Part shown: piece by piece, positions 45,301 to 57,300 of the stretch
How positions within the stretch are numbered: the stretch's first letter is position 1
Layout of the letters: the number at the start of each line of letters is the position of its first letter
Assembly (NCBI RefSeq): GCF_932526225.1
Contig: NC_064041.1
Span: 14,910,951 to 14,974,950 of the forward strand
Direction: 5' to 3'
Length of the DNA: 64,000 nt
From: Nematostella vectensis
Taxonomy: Eukaryota; Cnidaria; Anthozoa; Actiniaria; Edwardsiidae
Notes under the pieces: generated by a model
What the model was told of the DNA's origin: nothing
The model's database searches: none
The model's input: the letters and a program-made list of their open reading frames with translations, nothing else
Program-made: the position numbers and the translations under genes

Positions 45301-48300
45301 GTACGTCTGTATCGACTCACCTAGTAGCGTCTCTGTACGTCTGTACCGACTCACCTAGTAGCGTCTCTGTACGTCTGTACCGACTCACCTAGTAGCGTCT
45401 CTGTACGTCTGTACCGACTCACCTAGTAGCGTCTCTAAACGTCTGTACCGACTCACCTAGTAGTGTCTCTGTACGTCTGTACCGACTCACCTAGTAGCGT
45501 CTCTGTACGTGTGTACCGACTCACCTAGTAGCGTCTCTGTACGTCTGTACCGACTCACCTAGTAGCGTCTCTGTACGTCTGTACCGACTCACCTAGTAGT
45601 GGCTCTGTACGTGTGTACCGACTCACCTAGTAGCGTCTCTGTACGTCTGTATCGACTCACCTAGTAGCGTCTCTGTACGTCTGTACCGACTCACCTAGTA
45701 GCGTCTCTGTACGTGTGTACCGACTAACCTAGTAGCGTCTCTGTACGTCTGTACCGACTCACCTAGTAGCGTCTCTGTACGTCTGTATCGACTCACCTAG
45801 TAGCGTCTCTGTACGTCTGTACCGACTCACCTAGTAGTGTCTCTGTACGTGTGTACCGACTCACCTAGTAGCGTCTCTGTACGTCTGTACCGACTCACCT
45901 AGTAGCGTCTCTGTACGTCTGTACCGACTCACCTAGTAGTGGCTCTGTACGTGTGTACCGACTCACCTAGTAGCGTCTCTGTACGTCTGTACCGACTCAC
46001 CTAGTAGCGTCTCTGTATGTCTGTACCGACTCACCTAGTAGCGTCTCTGTACGTGTGTACCGACTAACCTAGTAGCGTCTCTGTACGTCTGTACCGACTC
46101 ACCTAGTAGCGTCTCTGTACGTCTGTACCGACTCACCTAGTAGCGTCTCTGTACGTCTGTACCGACTCACCTAGTAGTGGCTCTGTACGTGTGTACCGAC
46201 TCACCTAGTAGCGTCTCTGTACGTCTGTACCGACTCACCTAGTAGCGTCTCTGTACGTCTGTACCGACTCACCTAGTAGCGTCTCTGTATGTCTGTACCG
46301 ACTCACCTAGTAACGTCTCTGTACGTCTGTACCGACTCACCTAGTAGCGTCTCTGTACGTCTGTACCGACTCACCTAGTAGTGTCTCTGTACGTCTGTAC
46401 CGACTCACCTAGTAGCGTCTCTGTACGTCTGTACCGACTCACCTAGTAGCGTCTCTGTATGTCTGTACCGACTCACCTAGTAACGTCTCTGTACGTTTGT
46501 ACCGACTCACCTAGTAGCGTCTCTGTACGTGTGTACCGACTCACCTAGTAGCGTCTCTAAACGTCTGTACCGACTCACCTAGTAGCGTCTCTGTACGTCT
46601 GTATCGACTCACCTAGTAGCGTCTCTGTACGTCTGTACCGACTCACCTAGTAGCGTCTCTAAACGTCTGTACCGACTCACCTAGTAGCTTCTCTAAACGT
46701 CTGTACCGACTCACCTAGTAGCGTCTCTGTACGTCTGTACCGACTCACCTAGTAGCGTCTCTAAACGTCTGTACCGACTCACCTAGTAGCTTCTCTAAAC
46801 GTCTGTACCGACTCACCTAGTAGCGTCTCTGTACGTGTGTACCGACTCACCTAGTAGCGTCTCTGTACGTGTGTACCGACTCACCTAGAAGCGTCTCTGT
46901 ACGTCTGTACCGACTCATCTAGTAGCGTCTCTGTACGTCTGTACCGACTCACCTAGTAGCGTCTCTAAACGTCTGTACCGACTCACCTAGTAGCGTCTCT
47001 GTACGTGTGTACCGACTCACCTAGTAGCGTCTCTGTACGTGTGTACCGACTCACCTAGTAGCGTCTCTGTACGTTTGTACCGACTCACCTAGTAGCGTCT
47101 CTGTACGTCTGTACCGACTCATCTAGTAGCGTCTCTGTACGTCTGTACCGACTCACCTAGTAGCGTCTCTGTACGTCTGTACCGACTCATCTAGTAGCGT
47201 CTCTGTATGTCTGTACCGACTCACCTAGCAGCGTCTCTGTACGTGTGTACCGACTCACCTAGTAGCGTCTCTGTACGTCTGTACCGACTCACCTAGTAGC
47301 GTCTCTGTACGTCTGTACCGACTCACCTAGTAGCGTCTCTGTACGTCTGTACCGACTCACCTAGTAGCGTCTCTGTACGTCTGTATCGACTCACCTAGTA
47401 GCGTCTCTGTACGTCTGTACCGACTCACCTAGTAGCGTCTCTGTACGTGTGTACCGACTCACCTAGTAGCGTCTCCGTACGTCTGTACCGACTCACCTAG
47501 TAGCGTCTCTGTACGTCTGTACCGACTCACCTAGTAGCGTCTCTGTACGTCTGTATCGACTCACCTAGTAGCGTCTCTGTACGTCTGTACCGACTCACCT
47601 AGTAGCGTCTCTGTACGTGTGTACCGACTCACCTAGTAGCGTCTCTGTACGTGTGTACCGACTCACCTAGTAGCGTCTCTGTACGTCTGTACCGACTCAC
47701 CTAGTAGCGTCTCTGTACGTCTGTACCGACTCACCTAGTAGCGCCTCTGTACGTCTGTACCGACTCACCCAGTAGCGTCTCTGTACGTCTGTACCGACTC
47801 ACCTAGTAGCGTCTCTGTACGTCTGTACCGACTCACCTAGTAGCGTCTCTGTATGTCTGTATCGACTCACCTAGTAGCGTCTCTGTACGTCTGTATCGAC
47901 TCACCTAGTAGCGTCTCTGTACGTCTGTATCGACTCACCTAGTAGCGTCTCTGTACGTCCCACGCCTCGCCTGTACTGGCCGAGTAAGCGTTCACCGAGT
48001 AAGTGTATCAAACGTGACACGACCTGAAGACAAGAGAAAACGCTTAATGTATCTCACCTTGATACGATACATAGAAAGAGGAGAATCAGTGAGGTATTTG
48101 CAGTATACATTTTATAACTAGGTCAATGGAATTCCCACTGGAAGTAAGGGTTAGTGGGTATAACTTGTAATGGACCCTACCTGGGGGAAGTAGCGCTTGA
48201 TTGTGTTGAGCAGTCCGTCCGGAATCACAGCTATCTCGGTGTCGCTGAAATAGAAATTCAATCAGTTTGATCATTTGTTTGAATGGTTGGCTGAAGAATG

Positions 48301-51300
48301 AAACAAAACCAAATTATAAATTGATAAACTTTCTTTAGAGAAGAAAGAAGATGGTAGTATTCACCGGATAGCGTGTACTGTTGTTGCCCTGGGTGACTGG
48401 GTCAAGACTTCCACCTTAAAAACGACAAAAGTAGATCAGTCACCACAAATGTTTGAGCAGAAATGTGTGTAGGGTTTAAGAATCAAATATTTGTAAGTAT
48501 CAAATGATTTCCTTCACTATGTAGCCATTGCCTGGGCTGGGAGTCCCGGGTCCCCATGAGTTTGGAATGGTTTAGACACTCGACTGGTACATGATTTGGC
48601 CGCTGGATTGCAAAGAGTTTTGGCATTATATTCCAGAGTTTGATCGTAAGTTTTCATGGGGCTTGGTAGCTTGATAGAGCTTGCCCACAATTTTGTTAAT
48701 GGTCTGGTAGTTTGATTGGCACTAAGACTTGGCCATAAGTTTGTAAATGGTCTGGTAGTTTGATTGGCACTAAGGCTTGGCCATAAGTTTGTCAATAGTC
48801 TGGTAGTTTGATTGGCACTAAGGCTTGGCCATAAGTTTGTCAATAGTCTGGTAGTTTGATTGGCACTAAGGCTTGGCCATAAGTTTGTCAATGGTCTGGT
48901 AGTTTGATTGGTACTAAGGCTTGGCCATAAGTTTGTCAATAGTCTGGTAGTTTGATTGGCACTAAGGCTTGGCCATAAGTTTGTCAATGGTCTGGTAGTT
49001 TGATTGGCACTAAGGCTTGGCCATAGGTTTATGAATGGTTTGGTAGTTTGATTGGCACTAAGGCTTGGCCATAAGTGTGTTAATGGTCTGGTAGTTTGAT
49101 TGGCACTAAGGCTTGGCCATAAGTTTGTGAATGGTCTGGTAGTTTGATTGGCACTAAGACTTGGCCATAAGTTTGTAAATGGTCTGGTAGTTTGATTGGC
49201 ACTAAGGCTTGGCCGTAAGTTTGTGAATGGTCTGGTAGTTTGATTGGCACTAAGACTTGGCCATAAGTTTGTAAATGGTCTGGTAGTTTGATTGGCACTA
49301 AGGCTTGGCCATAAGTTTGTCAATGGTCTGGTATTTTGATTGGCACTCAGGCTTGGCCATAAGTTTGTAAATGGTCTGGTAGTTTGATTGGCACTAAGGC
49401 TTGGCCATAAGTTTGTCAATAGTCTGGTAGTTTGATTGGCACTAAGGCTTGGCCATAAGTTTGTCAATAGTCTGGTAGTTTGATTGGCACTAAGGCTTGG
49501 CCATAAGTTTGTCAATGGTCTGGTAGTTTGATTGGTACTAAGGCTTGGCCATAAGTTTGTCAATAGTCTGGTAGTTTGATTGGCACTAAAGCTTGGCCAT
49601 AAGTTTGTCAATGGTCTGGGAGTTTGATTGGTACTAAGGCTTGGCCATAAGTTTGTCAATAGTCTGGTAGTTTGATTGGCACTAAGGCTTGGCCATAAGT
49701 TTGTTAATGGTCTGGTAGTTTGATTGGTACTAAGGCTTGGCCATAAGTTTGTCAATGGTCTGGTAGTTTGATTGGCACTCAGGCTTGGCCATAAGTTTGT
49801 TAATGGTCTGGTAGTTTGATTGGCACTAAGGCTTGGCCATAAGTTTGTAAATGGTCTGGTAGTTTGATTGGCACTAAGACTTGGCCATAAGTTTGTAAAT
49901 GGTCTGGTAGTTTGATTGGCACTAAGACTTGGCCGTAAGTTTGTAAATGGTCTGGTAGTTTGATTGGCACTAAGGCTTGGCCATAAGTTTGTTAATGGTC
50001 TGTTAGTTTGATTGGCACTACGACTTGGCCATAAGTTTGTCAATGGTCTGGTAGTTTGATTGACACTAAGACTTGGCCATAAGTTTGTAAATGGTTTGGT
50101 AGTTTGATTGGCACTAAGACTTGGCCATAAGTTTGTAAATGGTTTGGTAGTTTGATTGGCACCAAGACTTGGCCATAGGTGGCTTGGCCATAGTAGCTTG
50201 ACTGGTCCTCCATGCTTACCAGGCCGATAAGCTCTCCTCTGCCCGCCTCGCTGACCAGCTCCTTCTTGCCATCCTCTAGCGTGACGACGGACCTTAAGCG
50301 GCCGTTCAGCACGATGAAGATGCAGTTTGACTGCTCGCCTTGCCTGAAACAACAACCGATGGGTTACTTGAATGATAATAATGATTGTTTCGGTACTTCT
50401 CATAATTCAGATCAGCTAAACTGCCACAGAAGACACAACAGAGCGAGGACAAGTACTGGTTATAATCTGATGTTATTGCTGGTGATGATGCTTGTGGTAA
50501 TTTTCTTACCTGTAGACAGCTCTGCCAGCCTCGATGTGCATCCAGTCGAGCGCATAGTCAATCTGCCTCAGGAAGGGTGAGAGATGCTGTACCAGGGAGC
50601 ATGCAACATTCAAGATGACACGCGGTCTCTCACGCATAATGCTGTACACAGGCCAATGTCACGAGTTATAAAAACCATGCCACATTCAAGATGATGTGAC
50701 ACAGGGGAGTTTCACAAGTTATTAAACTATGCCACATTCAGCACGATGCTTACACAGCAAGTTATGAAACATTCAGGTTGTGCGTGTTATGAAGATTCAT
50801 TTCAAATGTGAGTTATGCTTATGGCCCAAAACAGCGACGTCCAAAATACCCCTTCCCCTATGTGTGGTTTTAGAACTTTAGTGCACCTTTCCTGTAGAAT
50901 ATCGCCTTGGTGAAGATAGCCACACCCAAATATCTCACACGTGGTTTTAGACCTTTAGTGTCCCTACCTGTAGAATATCGCCTTGGTGATATTAGAAACG
51001 TACATATACCCCCTCCCCCACCTCCTTACCCGTGGGTTAGACCCTTTCAGAGCCCCTAACTGTAGAATATCGCCTTGGTGAAGATGGCCACACCCATATA
51101 CCCCCACCCCCACCTCCTTACCCGTGGGTTAGACCCCTTCAGATTTCTAGCTGTAGAATATCGCCTTGGTGAAGATGGCCACACCCATATACCCCCACCC
51201 CCACCTCCTTATCCGTGGGTTAGACCACTTCAGATTTCTACCTGTAGAATATCGCCTTGGTGAAGATGGCCACACCCATATACCCCCCACCTCCACCTCC

Positions 51301-54300
51301 TTACCCGTGGGTTAGACCCCTTCAGATTGCTACCTGTAGAATATCGTCTTGGTGATGATGGCCACGTGGCACTGGTTGATGGCTTTGGCCGAGAAGAAGG
51401 ATGGCTCGCCCGTGATCACCGCCATCTCCCCAAGAAACTCCCCTGGCACAGCCGTGTACAGGACATCATCATACTAGAGAACCAACAAAGATCTTGTTAT
51501 AGATGCGATATACTTTCTCCTACTATCAAGATTAAAATATTGTTATAGTACGTACCCTATCCTTTGCCTCACTCATGCTTCTCTGAGTCACTTCTAGTGC
51601 GCCCGTCAAGACAAAATGGAGGTTCACATCCTAGAATACAGTCACATATTCTCATAAAGCCTGCAAATGTCAAAAATTCTACTGTGGCTCTGGGACATGT
51701 TCACCAAAAACATGGCACGATATTACCCCAAACGGCAGGTGCATTGTCGTACCAGTCAGATCGTGCTCGAACGGAAATAGGAGTACGCCCAACATCACCT
51801 TCAAGAGTGCAATGTTCCGACAGTCTGACCACAAAAACTTAAGCGATTTTACCGCAGTGTTCGCAATTTTTGCTTAACGTATGCGCGCAATGTTACTGCA
51901 AAATACACAAGATTGTTCCACAAAGTGCAAAACGTTTAATGCGCTTCTCGACAGAAAAGTGAGGCTGATGTTTTTATTTGCATTAGCAGGATTCTAACGT
52001 GATGTATTCACGATGTACCCAAATAGCGCGATATCCCATGCAGCTCGCGATATGTTACGATGGTTTCACTCTTACATGATCTCCTTGGTGGATTAGGAAT
52101 GTCCCGGATGGGATAACAGCGATATTCACCCTGCTCTCGAGCGACTCCACCTAAACAAACAACAATCACATTCTCATTGCATAGTTGGCGGAGTAGTTCT
52201 TTTTAACCCCCCCCCCCCCCCCCCGTTTCACTAATTGGTTTCACATTTAATAATCCTTGTCTCGAGGAATTTTCCCTATTATCTCTTGTTTTTTCCTTAT
52301 TCCACCAATCTCAAAATATTTATTGCTTACTAAAAAGCAGTTTTCAGACACTTCTATAAAACGTCCACTTGTCTCGATACCAACTTTCTTAAACCGGTAT
52401 TTCTAGTTCAGAAGTTGATTAAACAGGTATTTCTAGTTTACATGTTGATTAAACTAATATTTCTAGTTTAGATTTTGACTAACCGGTTTTTCTAGTTTGG
52501 ATGTCGACTAACCGGTATTTCTAGTTTCTTGGCGATCTCCCTCGTCGCTGTTTGTAGTAGTTCATCATCCTCATCCACTTCCATTGATAGTCCGCCGGTG
52601 GCGAAGTCAAACCGTGCATCCAGCGAAGTAGGACTCGGCTCCGAATCGCTACCACATTCAAACGTTGCGCTGCGACTCGCTCCCGATGGCTCTCCGAGGG
52701 TGACGACACGCGCTCGGCCACAGGCCGCGTCAAAGTCGTTGGGTGATCGATATGATCCTGCATGAGAGCATTGTAAAATGGTTTGTTGGATCGCTTGGCT
52801 GTACAAGGGAGTACCTCCGGGAGTTTCCGATCAGGTCCAACTTGCAAATTATGCTCTAAATATTGCCAATGCCGTATGTAGGCACTCATAATCAAGGAAG
52901 ACAACCTGGGTTACTAAAATCAATCTAGCTGATTCTCTGAATTATTGACTCTTCTATATGGCATTATGGTTACTCAACTTCCTAAAAATAGGTCTTGGTT
53001 ACTCAACTTCCTAAAAATAGGTCTTGGTTACTCAACTTCCTAAAAATAGGTCTTGGTTACTCAACTTCCTCAAAATAGGTCTTGGTTACTCAACTTCCTA
53101 AAAATAGGTCTTGGTTACTCAACTTCCTAAAAATAGGTCTTGGCTACTCAACTTCCTAAAAATAGGTCTTGGTTACTCAACTTCCTAAAAATAGGTCTTG
53201 GTTACTCAACTTCCCCAAAATAAGTCCTTTTTGTAAGCAACCTGACCTAAATCCGGATCCACCGACCGAAATTTCCGCAACAAACGTTCTACCATCATAT
53301 TGTTAGACATGGATGAGGGGTGCAAGAATGGCAAGAAGGCGGATTGGTGTGAACGGTGAGTGTGACGATGTGTGTTAAGGGCTCATACTGATTGACAAAG
53401 TGCCAAACAAGCTAGGGTAGGGGGTGGGAAGAATTATATATGAATGTGATCAATTGCTGTGTCTAGGTACCAACAAGGCAGGGGGGGGTCTGTGGGGGGG
53501 GGGGTAGAAAAGATGGAATAAGGGCGGTGGAGTTTGATCGTCAAAAGCTGTATTTCTAATTACCAACGTCCTTATCTTCTTCATCCCCCCCCCCCCCCCC
53601 ACCACCACCACCACCACCACCACCACCACCCACACACACATACTCCTGTTTCATACTTGGGTTCGCCAAAGGAAGCCCATATATGGAAAAACTGGTACGA
53701 ACGAAAACTATACAAAAGGCGCCCGCGGAATAGCCATCTACGGACCCAAGAACGCACACTATTCGCGAGTGGCCAAGTATTAGGTACACATGTTTTACTA
53801 TTTGCGAGTAGCCAAGTGTTAGGTACACATGTTTTACTATTCACGAGTGGCCAAGTGTTAGGTACACATGTTTTACTATTCGCGAGTGGCCAAGTGTTAG
53901 GTACACATGTTTTACTATTCGCGAGTGGCCAAGTGTTAGGTACACATGTTTTACTATTTGCGAGTGGCCAAGTGTTAGGTACACACGTTTTACTATTCGC
54001 GAGTGGCCAAGTGTTAGGTACACATGTTTTACTATTTGCGAGTGGCCAAGTGTTAGGTACACACGTTTTACTATTCGCGAGTGGCCAAGTGTTAGGTACA
54101 CCTGTTTTACTATTCGCGAGCGGCTAAGTGTTAGGTACACATGTTTTAATATTCGCGAGTGGCCAAGTGTTAGGTACACATGTTTTACTATTCGCGAGTG
54201 GACAAGTGTTAGGTACACATGTTTTACTATTCGCGAGTGGCCAAGTGTTAGGTACACATGTTTTACTATTTGCGAGTGGCCAAGTGTTAGGTACACACGT

Positions 54301-57300
54301 TTTACTATTCGCGAGTGGCCAAGTGTTAGGTACACCTGTTTTACTATTCGCGAGTGGCCAAGTGTTAGGTACACCTGTTTTACTATTCGCGAGCGGCTAA
54401 GTGTTAGGTACACATGTTTTAATATTCGCGAGTGGCCAAGTGTTAGGTACACACGTTTTACTATTCGCGAGTGGCCAAGTGTTAGGTACACATGTTTTAC
54501 TATTCGCGAGTGGCCAAGTGTTAGGTACACATGTTTTACTATTTGCGAGTGGCCAAGTGTTAGGTACACACGTTTTACTATTCGCGAGTGGCCAAGTGTT
54601 AGGTACACCTGTTTTACTATTCGCGAGCGGCTAAGTGTTAGGTACACATGTTTTACTATTCACGAGTGGCCAAGTGTTAGGTACACATGTTTTACTATTT
54701 GCGAGTGGCCAAGTGTTAGGTACACATGTTTTACTATTCGCGAGTGGCCAAGTGTTAGGTACACACGTTTTACTATTCGCGAGTGGCCAAGTGTTAGGTA
54801 CACATGTTTTACTATTCGCGAGTGGCCAAGTGTTAGGTACACATGTTTTACTATTTGCGAGTGGCCAAGTGTTAGGTACACACGTTTTACTATTCGCGAG
54901 TGGCCAAGTGTTAGGTACACCTGTTTTACTATTCGCGAGCGGCTAAGTGTTAGGTACACATGTTTTACTATTCACGAGTGGCCAAGTGTTAGGTACACAT
55001 GTTTTACTATTCACGAGTAGCCAAGTGTTAGGTACACATGTTTTACTATTCGCGAGTGGCCAAGTGTTAGGTACACACGTTTTACTATTCGCGAGTAGCC
55101 AAGTGTTAGGTACACATGTTTTACTATTCGCGAGTGGCCAAGTGTTAGGTACACACGTTTTACTATTCGCGAGTGGCCAAGTGTTAGGTACACCTGTTTT
55201 ACTATTCGCGAGCGGCTAAGTGTTAGGTACACATGTTTTACTATTCACGAGTGGCCAAGTGTTAGGTACACATGTTTTACTATTCGCGAGTGGCCAAGTG
55301 TTAGGTACACATGTTTTACTATTTGCGAGTAGCCAAGTGTTAGGTACACATGTTTTACTATTCGCGAGCGGCTAAGTGTTAGGTACACATGTTTTACTAT
55401 TCGCGAGTAGCCAAGTGTTAGGTACACATGTTTTACTATTCGCGAGTGGCCAAGTGTTAGGTACACATGTTTCACTATTCGCGAGTGGCCAAGTGTTAGG
55501 TACACATGTTTTACTATTCGCGAGCGGCTAAGTGTTAGGTACACATGTTTTACTATTCGCGAGTGGCCAAGTGTTAGGTACACACGTTTTACTATTCACG
55601 AGTGGCCAAGTGTTAGGTACACATGTTTTACTATTCGCGAGTGGCCAAGTGTTAGGTACACATGTTTTACTATTCGCGAGTGGCCAAGTGTTAGGTTATG
55701 TCAGCTACTTCAGGCCTATTTTCACAAGGGAAGTCAGCAGGGACGGAGAAGGAAGCGAGGACGCAAGGTTCTCACTCTACGTGGATATCGGTGCGAAGAA
55801 TACGCAAGCGGAGAATGAACGGTTCATTTTCTCCCCTCTCGCTTACGTCTCCATCGAGCTGATTTCCACTCGGCCTCAAGCAATTACGGCTTTTCCCCGT
55901 CCCCGTTTACTTGGCTAGTGAAAACCTGGCTTTGACGTTAGATTGTGCTGGTCAGTGCAGGATTAGTGCTTACAGGATTAGTGTTAGATCTAGTCTAGCT
56001 GCCTGCAACGATACGACACATTCAAGACAAACAAGTACATAAAAACACACGGAACGGGAACAAAGTACGGCACACCACGACAAAAATAGCAGAGCTTTTT
56101 TTAAACACCTTCAGCGTTCGCGGAGTCCTGGGTAGAGTCGCATGCGGCGGCCCAGCGCGACATGTACGTAAGCGAGTTGCAGCGGCCAATAGGCTGTTTA
56201 CGATGGGGGGAGGTGTCGGGTTCGGTGAAGCTGACACTGCGTCTGAGCACCTTACCCCCCACGGGGATGGGTTTGGATGGTGAATGGTCGTCTGAGTTGC
56301 CGGGAGCTGATACTACAATAACCAGTATCATTATCATAGTGTTCATGTAAGAGGAAGTGTAAGATGGCGTGGCCAGGGAGGTGCCCGGGGGCAGGCGAAC
56401 CACTGGCGTTTTCCCAGAGTTTTACTGTGGCCTACACGCGCCCGAATCACGAGAGTGGCTGGTGTCTTTAGCCATCAAGTTTATGCTTAGTTCTGTTTTT
56501 ATTATATTTTTGAGAACTGAGCCTAAACTGATTTAAACCACGAAGACTACGTTTACATTGTTCTGCTGTTTTCGTATTCATTTCAGTAATTTAATTTGGT
56601 GAAGCTTTTCACCGTTGATTTTTTTAAGAAACTTTGGTCATAAGATTCTGCTTCAAATAAAAGTAATGGCGAGTCGAGGCAATCAGAAGGCTTTCTCAAT
56701 CACTAGGGTACCCCCTGTGAGAACGAATAGAAGGAAAGATAGCAAAAGAGAAAAAGTTCTTCGTGATATTTTTACAGTTATCTTGAGCCCTTGCTTTCAA
56801 CTTGTAAACTCTCACATAGTCACTCCCGGCAATTTTCCGGGAAACTTCTATTCATTACCTAAATTTGACGGATAATCCCTGTGTTCGGCCAAAACTGAGC
56901 TAAACTCTCGGAGAAATGGCCTACCTTTAGGATCTGAGCCCGCGGAAAAACTAGCCAGCCCACTGTCCGGACTTGCAGCTGCACTGCTGCCATTACTCGC
57001 GTCCGCGCCCGCAGTTTCTAAGGTCTGCGGCTTTTTCAAGGCCCCGCGCGGGCTTTCTGTGGTGTCGACGGGTCGCGTTCTCGAGGTCGTGCCTGAAGGT
57101 TGAATACGTCGCGATGATGGAGTGCTCTGGGAATAAAAGCAAGAGTCTTGTCAACTACAATTAACTCTGTTGTTGCGAACACCCTTGTTAAAAAAAACAT
57201 AGTTTCACGAGTTTTTTTTAATATCACTACTGTAGAAATAATGTCCTTAGTTTATTTCCATATATGTTTCTGAAAATTCGATTGCTAGTAGATACAATCA

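Noticed and set aside
48517-50403. 628-codon minus frame with [16 protein letters not shown] repeats
   Set aside because: The 48-bp period keeps the frame open. Its first part overlaps NTE exon 15 in the wrong frame.
53534-55918. Frames with [13 protein letters not shown] or [13 protein letters not shown] repeats
   Set aside because: 39-bp array in NTE intron 9; frames on both strands are equally open.
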